Assembly (NCBI GenBank): GCA_964017195.1
Contig: OZ024900.1
Location: 28,576,441-28,640,440 of the forward strand
DNA length: 64,000 nucleotides
Direction of reading: 5' to 3'
From: Siderastrea radians
Lineage: Eukaryota; Cnidaria; Anthozoa; Scleractinia; Rhizangiidae
The position numbers and the translations under genes are program-made. This document shows, one piece after another, positions 17,562-25,928 of the stretch (position 1 is the first letter of the stretch; each line of letters opens with the position of its first letter). Below the pieces are notes generated by a model. That model ran no database searches. It was not told the origin of the DNA and saw nothing but the letters and a program-made list of their open reading frames with translations.

Positions 17562-18272
17562 TCACTCTCTTTTCCTGTTCCAAAGGGGGTGTCGTGCCTT
17601 TATACTTGCTTTTGATAGGTGCGCGTCCATCCTTCGTCTTTTAACAGGTGACTCAACACCCGTTGTTGATCGGAGGAGGCCGGGTGTAAATCTAACATCA
17701 AATAGCCATAGGGGCGCGTGGTGGCCTGATGAAACGTCTCCAAGGTGTCTTTCCAACGTGGTCGGAAACGATTGCAGCATGACATTGCGTACCCCTAATT
17801 GATCCCGGGGATTCTTGAACGCCACAATGTAATGCGCATTGCGGGATATACTTTTGGCATAGCGCCCCGCGGGAAACATGTCTTGGCACAAGTAGAGCAC
17901 CGTCACTCCTTGATGATGTGAATGTTTGGTGAATAAATCCAACACGCGTTTATCGTGACTCCCTTCATCCATTAAATCATCCAAGACCAGGACCCCCTGT
18001 CCTTGAGGAAACCATTGGACCAACGCATCATGATCGGGAATCCCTTCGTGAAACACCACCCCATGATCTTGCATGCCTCGAAATCGATCTTGCCACGCGC
18101 CATAACAATAATGCACCTGCGTTGGGGGACTTTCAAACAACTCGGGGTTGTCTACCAAGAGTTTTTCCGTAAACACGGTTTTGCCACATCCCGACGGTCC
18201 TACCACCAAGATAGAGGAGGGAGTATGAAAACGAAACGGTTTCCCCGTTTGCATGATGATGATACTACCCAT
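17562..18272 (-). CDS. A32/FtsK-HerA-type genome packaging ATPase, 236 aa
   Basis: Walker A GPSGCGKT at 25-32 and Walker B VLVLDDL at 94-100, followed by YLCQDMFP as the sensor-like strand and RNAHYIVAFKNPRD. This is the layout of the Polinton/adintovirus packaging ATPase of the A32 family, which drives DNA into the capsid. Length is normal for the family. The C-terminus is basic (VKRRRM). ATG 18254 is an alternative start. It ends 3 bases before the next ATG. Confidence 0.95.
   Translation of the reverse strand: MGSIIIMQTGKPFRFHTPSSILVVGPSGCGKTVFTEKLLVDNPELFESPPTQVHYCYGAWQDRFRGMQDHGVVFHEGIPDHDALVQWFPQGQGVLVLDDLMDEGSHDKRVLDLFTKHSHHQGVTVLYLCQDMFPAGRYAKSISRNAHYIVAFKNPRDQLGVRNVMLQSFPTTLERHLGDVSSGHHAPLWLFDVRFTPGLLRSTTGVESPVKRRRMDAHLSKASIKARHPLWNRKRE
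17598..17604 (-). promoter_or_regulatory. TATA box of the glycine-rich gene
   Basis: TATAAAG on the minus strand, 39-45 bases before ATG 17559, within the end of the ATPase gene. Confidence 0.55.
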
Positions 18273-18297
18273 TTAGAAAAAAAAGGCACCTTTTTAT

Positions 18298-18386
18298 TGG
18301 AATCGGTGGGACTCGAACCCACGCGCGATCCCCCAACACCTGTTTTTCGGGGGATCCAAAGGCTCTACCGACTGAGCTACGACTCC
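18298..18386 (-). tRNA. tRNA-like gene with an atypical anticodon arm
   Basis: The ends form a 7-bp acceptor stem (GGAGTCG with CGATTCC, one G-T), a GCTC/GAGC D arm with A-box, and a 5-bp T arm around TTCGAGT with a B-box. At 89 bases it is about 16 longer than a class I tRNA. The middle does not fold as a normal anticodon arm: GATCCCCC pairs with GGGGGATC around a 14-base loop. It could be intron-containing, degenerate, or a tRNA mimic. I cannot assign an anticodon. It lies between the ATPase and protease genes on the same strand. Confidence 0.7.
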
Positions 18387-18417
18387 GACACACTTGTTTT
18401 TCCAACAAATTTTTTAT

Positions 18418-18957
18418 TTAATCATTCCGTTGATGATACGGATGACAACAGAGTTGATACCATCGGGCTTCTTGGCCTACAATCAATTGTTGAACGCGTT
18501 GACCGGCTTGATGGTCATTGCTTACATAATCATGATCCGAAAACTCATTTAAAAAGTCTTGCAAGGTCCGTCCACGGGCTTGGGCTTTCAAGTACAACAA
18601 GGCGTAATCCCCACAACTCTTGCTTGAAATGGCTTGGAGGGACTTGCCATTGGTCACCACATACTTCCAATGTTTCACCATCCAAGCTTGGAACGGGGCG
18701 GCTTGCACGTACGTGTCCATGGGCAAGGCATAACTGTCGAGGATTTCACACACGTTTCCCTCGGTCCACACCCCTAACCAATGTTGTCCCGGTTGATCGT
18801 GCGGGTCGGTGTTCACAATGTACCCTTGGGGTGGGGTCTTGACAGGCCTCTTGGGTAAACGATCACAGGCCACCGTCCCGTAAAAGACAGGTTTCAAGTG
18901 GGGGTCGTCTCGGGCTAAATAATCCAACTGCACATTATTCAAGGCCACGTGTTCCAT
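18418..18957 (-). CDS. Adenain-type cysteine protease, 179 aa
   Basis: Polinton maturation protease of the adenovirus protease (adenain, C5) family. From ATG 18957 the triad is His59 (GQHWLGVW), an acidic residue in CEILDSY (Asp74, or Glu71), and Cys115 in SSKSCGDYALLYL, with Gln108 for the oxyanion hole. Spacing fits adenain. It should cleave the (M/L/Q)xGG and QxGx-G sites seen in several neighbours. ATG 18957 is 5 bases after the capsid gene's stop, so this start is preferred over upstream codons overlapping the capsid gene. Confidence 0.93.
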   Translation of the reverse strand: MEHVALNNVQLDYLARDDPHLKPVFYGTVACDRLPKRPVKTPPQGYIVNTDPHDQPGQHWLGVWTEGNVCEILDSYALPMDTYVQAAPFQAWMVKHWKYVVTNGKSLQAISSKSCGDYALLYLKAQARGRTLQDFLNEFSDHDYVSNDHQAGQRVQQLIVGQEARWYQLCCHPYHQRND

Positions 18958-18961
18958 TTCT

Positions 18962-20362
18962 TCAGTGTTGGTAAATGTTGTACAACACGGCTCCGTTGCG
19001 GTCAATCTCCAGCAAGTTCTCAAATTCTCCATAGACGAGCACGGTTATATTGACACCGGGGGCGGCTCCAAATTCCAAGACCAACTGTAAATCCCCGGTT
19101 TGCTTGGGGTTGAGGTTTTGACTGTCGGCACAGCCATTGGCCACATTGTCAAACATGTACAAGGTACAATTTTTAGCTTGGCCCCAATCTCCTAGTTCTA
19201 CCATATTGCCTTTCTTTTTACACCAAGCGCCACTGGCTTGCAGAAAACGGAAGTAGCCTAGATTATCTCGGCTGCCATTGTTGTGCACTAACTGCAGGGT
19301 TTCATAAGGGTATTCTTCGCCTTTGACAATCTGTTTAATGGACGTCAGTCCAAATTTCTGGAAACAGAACGGATCTCGGGTGACATCTCCATTGAAGGCG
19401 CGGCTGTCCAACAACCCTACAATCAATCGGTCGGGTATTCTGTTTTGAAACAGGTTGGGGATATCAAAGCGGACCAGGTTGTCTTGCATGGTGAAGGTCC
19501 GGATTTCACTGCGGACGGTCGGGTAAGCCGCCACTTGGCCTTCATTGTGTCTTTTTTCAGACAAACTCTGGTAGATGGCGTCATTCAAACGCAGTTGACA
19601 GAGATGAAACCGTAGTTTCACATCGCCTTCCATCAATCGACCTGCCAGAGCCACTCCATTGAAAAACAGGGCCGGGCTATTGAAATGAAATTTCATCTTG
19701 ATTTCGATGCCAGGCACTAACAATTTGCCGGTATGAAACACTTCCAGGTGGGGGGTAAACACCAGACTGTGGGTGACACCTCCTGCATACTTGGCGGTTT
19801 CGGCTATCATGGCGGCCAAGGCTCCTTTGTGATTGGCACTGAGATTGGTCCAGGCTGCATTAGGGGTACCAAAGTCTACGTTGGCAGCAGTCCATTGGGG
19901 TGGGAAATCCGCCTGATTGAACCATCCTTGGGGTCCTAACACGGTCTTGCCATCTTCTCGGTCATAATTCAGCAAGGTTTCCAGGTACGCTTTGTAATGA
20001 TAGGTGTCGGATTGTGGACTGATCAACGTGCCATTCAATTGCAAGTCAATTTGTTTGATGATGGAATGGGCCAAATTGTTGACGGGCCACAAGTTTTCAT
20101 CGGCCACCAAGTTGCCATTGGTACTTTTCTTCAATCTCAATTCCATGGTAAAGTAACTGCGTCCCAAATCCACAAAATCGTCTAATCCAGGAATGATGAA
20201 TTCCATGGGATTGATACCCGTGGTGGTGGGTTGAACGGTAACCATGCGATAGGCATTGATGCTAATGTCGGTCGGTGGCACCTTGAAAATCCGTAACGCC
20301 GGGTTAACGGTCCCTTCGGAACGCTCGTGAGCCGGGGCGGTTTGTGTACTCACGTCAGGCAT
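18962..20362 (-). CDS. Major capsid protein (double jelly-roll), 466 aa
   Basis: Matches the Polinton major capsid family (the F54H12.2-like proteins of animal genomes). Characteristic stretches are INPMEFIIPGLDDFVDLG, NNLAHSIIKQIDLQLNGTLI and YHYKAYLETLLNYDREDG near the N-terminus, and NGSRDNLGYFRFL and LVLEFGAAP near the C-terminus. These form the hexon-like trimer of the particle. Length is toward the short end for the family. ATG 20362 follows the upstream gene's stop by 2 bases. Confidence 0.93.
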   Translation of the reverse strand: MPDVSTQTAPAHERSEGTVNPALRIFKVPPTDISINAYRMVTVQPTTTGINPMEFIIPGLDDFVDLGRSYFTMELRLKKSTNGNLVADENLWPVNNLAHSIIKQIDLQLNGTLISPQSDTYHYKAYLETLLNYDREDGKTVLGPQGWFNQADFPPQWTAANVDFGTPNAAWTNLSANHKGALAAMIAETAKYAGGVTHSLVFTPHLEVFHTGKLLVPGIEIKMKFHFNSPALFFNGVALAGRLMEGDVKLRFHLCQLRLNDAIYQSLSEKRHNEGQVAAYPTVRSEIRTFTMQDNLVRFDIPNLFQNRIPDRLIVGLLDSRAFNGDVTRDPFCFQKFGLTSIKQIVKGEEYPYETLQLVHNNGSRDNLGYFRFLQASGAWCKKKGNMVELGDWGQAKNCTLYMFDNVANGCADSQNLNPKQTGDLQLVLEFGAAPGVNITVLVYGEFENLLEIDRNGAVLYNIYQH

Positions 20363-20364
20363 GT

Positions 20365-20589
20365 TTAACGTCGTCGAGTGGTGGTACGTCGTCGCCGTGA
20401 GGGGTTTTTATACCGTCGTCGTCGTGCTAAATGTTGTCTCAAATCAAACCCGGGCAGTCTCATCACCTCGGGACTCAACCAACCGCCACGTTGTCGTCGC
20501 ATCAGTTTCCAAAACGGATACAGTCCTCCCCATTGAGTCAACCCTCGATTACTGCGAATCCGTCGAGGTCGTGAATGCACGGGATCCAT
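20365..20589 (-). CDS. Small arginine-rich virion protein, 74 aa
   Basis: Arg-rich at both ends, with LMRRQRGGWLSPEVMRLPG in the middle, i.e. a QRGG-W adenain-like site. C-terminus is poly-Arg/Thr. ATG 20589 is used; the more upstream in-frame codon is GTG. Composition suggests a DNA-condensing core peptide. Confidence 0.72.
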   Translation of the reverse strand: MDPVHSRPRRIRSNRGLTQWGGLYPFWKLMRRQRGGWLSPEVMRLPGFDLRQHLARRRRYKNPSRRRRTTTRRR

Positions 20590-20591
20590 GT

Positions 20592-20918
20592 TCACACGCC
20601 CAAAATATCCCGCGCCCGTTTGGTTTGTTTGGGAAATAAGGCACTGGCAACCCGCACGGCGTCTTTCACGCTCTTATTACTCAACGCTTTCTTGGCTTGT
20701 TTGGTAATTTCCTTTTTAAGGGCGTCTTCGGCTTTGCGTTTGATCCCGCGTGTCAAACCCGTTGTCAAGCCTCTCTTGATATTACTAGGCAGTTTTAAAG
20801 GATTTCGTGTCCTTATAAGACCTTGCAACCCCCCACGCATCAGGTCCGTCGCCAACCCTTTGCCTTGTTGATCATACCACTCGTCGGTTCGAAATCGTGT
20901 CAAACTTCCCCCACGCAT
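20592..20918 (-). CDS. Basic virion protein with MRGG sites, 108 aa
   Basis: Begins MRGGSLTRF and repeats the pattern at LMRGGLQGL; both fit the adenain consensus (M/I/L)xGG-x. The rest is Lys/Arg/Ala-rich and helical (KRKAEDALKKEITKQAKKAL). Probably a processed core or pVI-like protein. Own TATA box at 20976-20983. Confidence 0.77.
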   Translation of the reverse strand: MRGGSLTRFRTDEWYDQQGKGLATDLMRGGLQGLIRTRNPLKLPSNIKRGLTTGLTRGIKRKAEDALKKEITKQAKKALSNKSVKDAVRVASALFPKQTKRARDILGV

Positions 20919-20975
20919 GGTGTCTTCTTCTTCACCAGGGATGCCTTTGGTTGTTTTTCACAGGGGGTTCGTCTC

Positions 20976-20983
20976 TTTTTATA
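20976..20983 (-). promoter_or_regulatory. TATA box
   Basis: TATAAAAA on the minus strand 58-65 bases before the ATG at 20918. Confidence 0.5.
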
Positions 20984-20984
20984 C

Positions 20985-21218
20985 TCACATGAGGCTGCAC
21001 GTAAACGATTCCCCCGCATAGCGTTTTCGTTTTCCTTGTCGGATTTCCTCCATGCGTTTCAAATGCGATTTTCTGGCATTCTTTTTCGCCAACTTTTCTA
21101 GCCCTTTGGTGATGGACCAGGCGGCTTTAGGAATCCCGGCAATCACTGCGTTGATCCCTTCCCCCTCTTGGGGACGTCGTCGTCGTTGTCGTCGTCGTCG
21201 TCGTCGTTTCGGAGGCAT
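20985..21218 (-). CDS. Small basic amphipathic protein, 77 aa
   Basis: N-terminal poly-Arg, then an amphipathic or hydrophobic helix (INAVIAGIPKAAWSITKGLE) and a Lys-rich tail. Could be a core or membrane-active peptide. No family recognised. Retained because it fills the space between two real genes in the packed block. Confidence 0.65.
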   Translation of the reverse strand: MPPKRRRRRRQRRRRPQEGEGINAVIAGIPKAAWSITKGLEKLAKKNARKSHLKRMEEIRQGKRKRYAGESFTCSLM

Positions 21219-21254
21219 GATGATTGACTGGGAGTTCCTTCTCGACTCTCTTTT

Positions 21255-22304
21255 TTATGCCTTTTTGAAGTGCAAGGTGACAATGGTATGGCCGTCACCA
21301 AACTTGACCAAGTCTCCTCCGGCACCAATTGTTTCGGCGACTTGAACGTGAATGATTTCCACCACCTCGTTTCGAAGAGGTAGGTATTGAATGTGCAACG
21401 GTTCAAAGTACAGGGTACCACGTCCTTGTCGTTTGTACTGGATTTCACGCAACAAATCGGTCACGCGATTGCCCACCACACTGCTGCCTGCCACGTCCGA
21501 GTACACGTGGAGCGTTCGCGTGGGATCCCCCACCACCGCCCGAAACGCCACATTCAAGTTGGTGAAACGCCAATTCACGCTGAAACTCAACCAAATCCAT
21601 GTGGTCCCTTGACTATCCGTGGTCACTTGATAATACTCCGGGTCGTTCTTGCTATTTCTTATTTCAATGTCATCTTTAAGGGGGACCCGGCCATCACGGA
21701 ATTCGATGGTCAAGTTGGGTCCCAACGCATAGTTTCCTTGGTCGTTTTGTTTAAACCATCCCATTTTTTTGGCCATGAGATGATGAATGGCCAAGTGGGG
21801 GATGTACATGAAGAAGTTGGTGCCGTCTATACGCGCATACTTGTACCGTGAGACATTGCGATTGTTCATCACCAAATCCTCGCCGTCCCACTCAAAGGTC
21901 GTACACGTCTTCTTTCCATTGTCCGTATCCGGTACACCATAGTAGGGCAGGTAAGCAATAGTCATACGTTGTGTCACCCATTGCAAAAAGGCTTTCATGA
22001 AGGTCACGCCATCCACAATGGAAGGATCGTCTTTCAAATCCTCCATTTTCATATTGAAGGTACGGACCTCACGTGCCTTGGAGGTCAATCGATAACAAGA
22101 GGTGCCAAACACGTTCTGATCCGCTGGCAGCAGATTAAAAATGTTGACCCCCGTGTCTGGTAAGGAAATGGCACTCAACCCCACTTGCCATCCCCCTCCG
22201 GATAACTGCAACGGTTTCGGTAGACGAATCTTGAAGTTATTGGCTTGATTGTTGGGAAATTCCCGTCGGTTGGAATGACTGGGTAACGTCACGTAGAACG
22301 ACAT
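21255..22304 (-). CDS. Candidate minor capsid protein 1, 349 aa
   Basis: Starts MSFYVTLPSHSNRREFP and continues with NNFKIRLPKPLQL and GGGWQVGLSAISLP; the C-terminus is NEVVEIIHVQVAE followed by FGDGHTIVTLHF. This family is common in cnidarian Polintons and lies beside the capsid gene; a penton/minor capsid or vertex role is the best guess. ATG 22304 is the first true ATG; the frame is open to a GTG at 22319. Paralogous to the next gene. Confidence 0.85.
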   Translation of the reverse strand: MSFYVTLPSHSNRREFPNNQANNFKIRLPKPLQLSGGGWQVGLSAISLPDTGVNIFNLLPADQNVFGTSCYRLTSKAREVRTFNMKMEDLKDDPSIVDGVTFMKAFLQWVTQRMTIAYLPYYGVPDTDNGKKTCTTFEWDGEDLVMNNRNVSRYKYARIDGTNFFMYIPHLAIHHLMAKKMGWFKQNDQGNYALGPNLTIEFRDGRVPLKDDIEIRNSKNDPEYYQVTTDSQGTTWIWLSFSVNWRFTNLNVAFRAVVGDPTRTLHVYSDVAGSSVVGNRVTDLLREIQYKRQGRGTLYFEPLHIQYLPLRNEVVEIIHVQVAETIGAGGDLVKFGDGHTIVTLHFKKA

Positions 22305-22315
22305 CTTTGTCTGCT

Positions 22316-23356
22316 TCACACCACCACCTCCCTTTTAAAGTGGAGGGTCAAGAGGGTATGCCCTTCGCCAAATTGGGCAAGATCCCCATTGATTTCGGCC
22401 ATCTGGGTTTCCACGATTTCCACCACTTCATTGCGTACCGGGACATATTGAATATGGCGCGGTTCAAAGTGCGTGGTTTCTTTGGGCTGGTACTTGATTT
22501 CTCGTAAGAGATCCGTGATGCGACCCCCTACCATACTACTGGTCCCTACATCACAATACACGTGCAAAGGACGCACCGAGGGAAATTCCAACGAGGGCCG
22601 AAAGGTCGCGTTCAAATTCACAAACCGCCAATTACAGGTCATACTCAGGTTCATATAATCCCCATCCACTTTCCAAAAGGCGGGTTTATTGCTGCCATCC
22701 AGGACATCCGACGGTGTAGGAATCGTGTCCGAATGAAATTCTTGTATGATATTGGGGCCCAATCGATATACTCCCGTCGACACTTGTTCAATCCATCCCA
22801 TTCTCAAGGCCAAGGTTCTACCCCATTCCACGCGGGCCACTTGTCGTTTGTAATCCACATTGACGGTATTCAACACCAAATCCCCGTCGGAGGTCCATTC
22901 AAAGGTCGGGTACAATTTGACGCCATTGTTCTCTGCCCATTTGTTGAGGGGTTGGGTTTGTTTCGCCCGGCTTTGCTCGTAACGGTAAATCAATTGATGA
23001 AACAAGTGCGATCCCGTCGACGAGGCCAATTCCTCTTTCATATCCCGGCCGTAGGTAAAGAGTTCGCGACGTTGATGCCACCAGACATCGTTGCCTTGAT
23101 CGTCTTTGTCATGCACGCGTTCGTGCCATCGTACATACAACAGAGGGTGGGATTCACCCACGCCTCCTTCTTCCGCCACCACCGGAATGGTGGGTAAGGA
23201 TAAACTCGCCATACCCACCATCCATCCGCGTCCCATAAATCGAATGGGTTTCGGCAACCGGTTTCGGAACAGATGGGCTTTGTTGCCCGGAAACTCCTTG
23301 GTACTCGCATGACTCATCAACGTCACGTAAAACGACGAATTGGGGACGAACGTCAT
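22316..23356 (-). CDS. Candidate minor capsid protein 2, 346 aa
   Basis: Shares with its neighbour SFYVTLMSHASTKEFPGN, LPKPIRFMGRGWMVGM and the tail NEVVEIVETQMAE ... FGEGHTLLTLHF. The middle differs more than the ends, so the two copies have diverged in function or binding. Placed between the integrase (4 bases away) and its paralogue. Structural role inferred from context. Confidence 0.85.
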   Translation of the reverse strand: MTFVPNSSFYVTLMSHASTKEFPGNKAHLFRNRLPKPIRFMGRGWMVGMASLSLPTIPVVAEEGGVGESHPLLYVRWHERVHDKDDQGNDVWWHQRRELFTYGRDMKEELASSTGSHLFHQLIYRYEQSRAKQTQPLNKWAENNGVKLYPTFEWTSDGDLVLNTVNVDYKRQVARVEWGRTLALRMGWIEQVSTGVYRLGPNIIQEFHSDTIPTPSDVLDGSNKPAFWKVDGDYMNLSMTCNWRFVNLNATFRPSLEFPSVRPLHVYCDVGTSSMVGGRITDLLREIKYQPKETTHFEPRHIQYVPVRNEVVEIVETQMAEINGDLAQFGEGHTLLTLHFKREVVV

Positions 23357-23359
23357 TGT

Positions 23360-24490
23360 TTAGTCGCGTCGTCGTCTTTTGGATGGCTTGGGCGGACTTG
23401 TCTTTTTCCTCTTGGGTGGCTGGAGAGAGGTCACGTCTCCGCGGGCAATCCAACTATTGTACTTGTCGGGCCACCCTTTCCACTTGACCAACCATCGATC
23501 TTTTTGACGCTTAAGTACCTTTTCGATGCGAAATACATCGGACACGTGGACTTTTTGTAAATCCTCTTCATAAAACGTGCCTTGGACGGGGGTGTCATCC
23601 CATTCGTGAATCTTATAGGTGGGCACGGGGCCCGGGATCACACGATGCACCACAAACACTTCTTCGGTCCAACCAGGTAAATAACCTTTTTCAAACGTCC
23701 GATGAATCTTGTTGAGACGCACCCGATCGCCTACTTTGAATTGAGGTTTTTTCCGGCTTTTCAACCGTTGGCCGTACAATCGTTTCCACACGGCTTCTTC
23801 GTTGTCCCACGTCACGTCTTGAGGGGCCATGCCAATACTTCGATGACGGGTGGCATTGTACCCTTGCACCAACTCGGGTAACACATCGTCAAAGCGTAAG
23901 GTGTTGGCCGCGGTAAAATACCGGTACAACCGTTCTTTCAAGGTGCGGTTAAATCGTTCCACCACACTGGCTTTGGCATCGCCTTCGGTGGAAAAATGAT
24001 GAATCCCTTGCTCGTCGAGCCATCGTTGAAACGTCCGGTTGTAAAATTCTTTCCCCCGATCCGTTTGCAATCGATTGGGGTGTCGTCGTCCTTGTTTCAA
24101 AATCTTCTCAAAGGCTTTCACGAGGGCCACCCCCGTTTTGTCTTTCAAGGGTTGCACCCACGCGTATTTCGACAAGACATCCACGACCGTCAACAAGTAG
24201 CGTAGGCCCCGATTATATTTGGCCAACGGTTGCACTTCGACTAAATCCGCGACCCATTGATCGTCCAACCCTCCCACGATCACGGGGATGGTGGGAAAAC
24301 GACGACGTCGTGGTTTATGTAACGTGTAGGCCAAATCCCGTTCCAAGACCCGTTGGGCTTGTTTCAAAGGGAGACGATGGGCTTTGGCAAACCGTTGCAC
24401 GCCTCCTAAACTCCCCGGGGCACGAGGATCGTGGTAACGGCTCAACCATGATGGGGTGTGTTTCTTTCGCGGGGCCATACGTTCTGGCAT
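23360..24490 (-). CDS. Retroviral-type integrase with chromodomain, 376 aa
   Basis: DDE integrase of Polinton type, which inserts the element and makes the 6-base duplication. Catalytic residues are Asp82 (WVADLVEV), Asp144 (LQTDRGKEF) and Glu178 (KASVVERFNRT). An SH3-like basic domain (FKVGDRVRLNK) follows, then a chromodomain (FRIEKVLKRQKDRWLVKWKG), which in other elements steers insertion to modified chromatin. Arg/Lys-rich C-terminus. All catalytic residues are intact. ATG 24478 (MAPRKK) is an alternative start. Overlaps the preceding gene by 49 bases. Confidence 0.96.
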   Translation of the reverse strand: MPERMAPRKKHTPSWLSRYHDPRAPGSLGGVQRFAKAHRLPLKQAQRVLERDLAYTLHKPRRRRFPTIPVIVGGLDDQWVADLVEVQPLAKYNRGLRYLLTVVDVLSKYAWVQPLKDKTGVALVKAFEKILKQGRRHPNRLQTDRGKEFYNRTFQRWLDEQGIHHFSTEGDAKASVVERFNRTLKERLYRYFTAANTLRFDDVLPELVQGYNATRHRSIGMAPQDVTWDNEEAVWKRLYGQRLKSRKKPQFKVGDRVRLNKIHRTFEKGYLPGWTEEVFVVHRVIPGPVPTYKIHEWDDTPVQGTFYEEDLQKVHVSDVFRIEKVLKRQKDRWLVKWKGWPDKYNSWIARGDVTSLQPPKRKKTSPPKPSKRRRRD

Positions 24491-24792
24491 TCATCCCATA
24501 AGGTCGGTATGGAAGGGATGGTGTGGGGATGCGCCTTTTGAATGATTCGATACCATCGCCAGGCGTCCGGATGCGCTTTTAACCATACGACAAACACCAC
24601 CCATCGATACAGGTTACGATCCACGTGGGTTTCTTCAAAGATGTGGAGAGGGTGCGTGTCCTCGGGACAGGGAGGAATAGGGATCTTGGCCCCGGGTTGG
24701 TGATCATATAACACTTGGCACAGGGTTTGATGGCATTGCCAATCCACCAGGGACAAGACAAACTCCCACGCATCACACACAACAGACTCCAT
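24442..24792 (-). CDS. Uncharacterised Trp/His-rich protein, 116 aa
   Basis: Contains CDAWEFVLSLVDWQCHQTL, RWVVFVVWLKAHPDAWRW and many Trp/His/Pro; no family recognised. Its start follows a poly(A)-signal-like AATAAAA (minus strand, about 24800-24815) that ends the upstream gene. Confidence 0.65.
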   Translation of the reverse strand: MESVVCDAWEFVLSLVDWQCHQTLCQVLYDHQPGAKIPIPPCPEDTHPLHIFEETHVDRNLYRWVVFVVWLKAHPDAWRWYRIIQKAHPHTIPSIPTLWDECQNVWPRERNTPHHG

Positions 24793-24836
24793 GGACTAAA
24801 TAAAAAAAATTTTATTCCTACTCCTTTTTTAAACCA

Positions 24837-25718
24837 TTAAAAGAGACCTAGACGACCATAAGTGACGGTCTCGAGATCTTTCTGCCAGTTGTCCACACTG
24901 TCACTGTACTTGGGGGGTGGTGGCGCTGGGGCCACCATCATTTCTTGACGGTTCTTGAGCTCTTGAATTTCTCGCAACAATTGTTTCTCATAATCTGTCA
25001 GGGGCCGATCCTCTTTCCTGGGGGCACGAGGAGGCGGGCCTGGGATGTCCACGCCCCGCTTGGGATACCCTTGCGCATCCCGGGTAGGTATTTCAGCTTG
25101 TTGGTCGGCTTTCTTGGGTGGGTTGTCATGAAACCAACTCCAGTACTTGGGACCCAAGGGTTGATCGGCCCATCGGAAGAAGCCACACGTTTTCTTGGAA
25201 CAATTCAGAAACAAGCGATCCGGGTTCTGGGTCGAATGGCTCTGTTGTAGCGTGGCGGGTTCCCGGCAAAAGCACTGCAAACAAGTCCACATGTCCAACA
25301 CTTCTACATGAGGTTGACTATACACCGCTTTCATATACTCCAGGGCTTGATCTTGACCACAAAATAGCAAACAGGGTTGGATGGGACATTTCACATACTT
25401 CCATCCCTTTTGAGATTCTCGGGCCTCCAAACGCACGTCATGGCAAGGGCATACCATATAGTCCACCTTTTCCTTGTTGTCTTTGATTTGATGATGGCCC
25501 ACCTCATTGTCATACACGGTCATCAGAGTGAATTGTGGGGTAGATTGCTCCGCCATGTCATTCAATTCTTTCATCATATCTTCCACCGCCGCTCGGGTAT
25601 CTTCCACCACCTCCCCTACCACCGGATCACAGTCCACGGGCGTCATCGTTTGAATAGTCTTCTTCTTCTTCTTCCCCGAAGGAAGGTCGCTTGGCTTTCT
25701 CTTCCGATCGACTGACAT
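24837..25718 (-). CDS. GRF-type zinc-finger protein, 293 aa
   Basis: Basic N-terminus (KKKKK), then two Cys-rich modules: about 90-123 (CPCHDV ... KCPIQPC ... C) and 146-187 (CLQCFC ... RLFLNCSKKTCGFFRWAD). The second fits the GRF zinc finger (CxC ... RxFxxC ... CxFFxWxD), which binds single-stranded nucleic acid in Topo III, APE2 and NEIL3. A Pro-rich linker and a coiled-coil-like tail (YEKQLLREIQELKNRQEMM) follow. Probably an early DNA-binding protein. ATG 25718; the more upstream codon is GTG. Confidence 0.82.
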   Translation of the reverse strand: MSVDRKRKPSDLPSGKKKKKTIQTMTPVDCDPVVGEVVEDTRAAVEDMMKELNDMAEQSTPQFTLMTVYDNEVGHHQIKDNKEKVDYMVCPCHDVRLEARESQKGWKYVKCPIQPCLLFCGQDQALEYMKAVYSQPHVEVLDMWTCLQCFCREPATLQQSHSTQNPDRLFLNCSKKTCGFFRWADQPLGPKYWSWFHDNPPKKADQQAEIPTRDAQGYPKRGVDIPGPPPRAPRKEDRPLTDYEKQLLREIQELKNRQEMMVAPAPPPPKYSDSVDNWQKDLETVTYGRLGLF

Positions 25719-25751
25719 CGTGCTCACGATTTTTTTTCACCTGCCCCTGCC

Positions 25752-25759
25752 TTTTTATA
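25752..25759 (-). promoter_or_regulatory. TATA box of the GRF gene
   Basis: TATAAAAA on the minus strand, 34 bases before ATG 25718. Confidence 0.7.
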
Positions 25760-25777
25760 CCCATACCCCTACGCTCT

Positions 25778-25890
25778 CATTGGTCAGCTTGTTATGACCT
25801 TATAAGGACGTCTCCTCGTCCCATTGGTCAGCTTGTTATAACCTTATAAGGACCTCTTGTCTTCCCATTGGTCAGGTGTTCCTATTTAAG
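25778..25890 (+). promoter_or_regulatory. CCAAT-box array and TATA of the SLOG gene
   Basis: Three CATTGGTCA (inverted CCAAT) elements at 25778-25786, 25822-25830 and 25866-25874, exactly 44 bases apart, two with a following CAGCTTGTTAT(A/G)ACC and CTTATAAGGAC. TATTTAAG at 25883-25890 is the likely TATA box. The array is shared with the divergent GRF gene. Confidence 0.7.
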
Positions 25891-25928
25891 GAGCTCCCTT
25901 GCTCCCTGAATCGTCATTCTCCCAAGCC

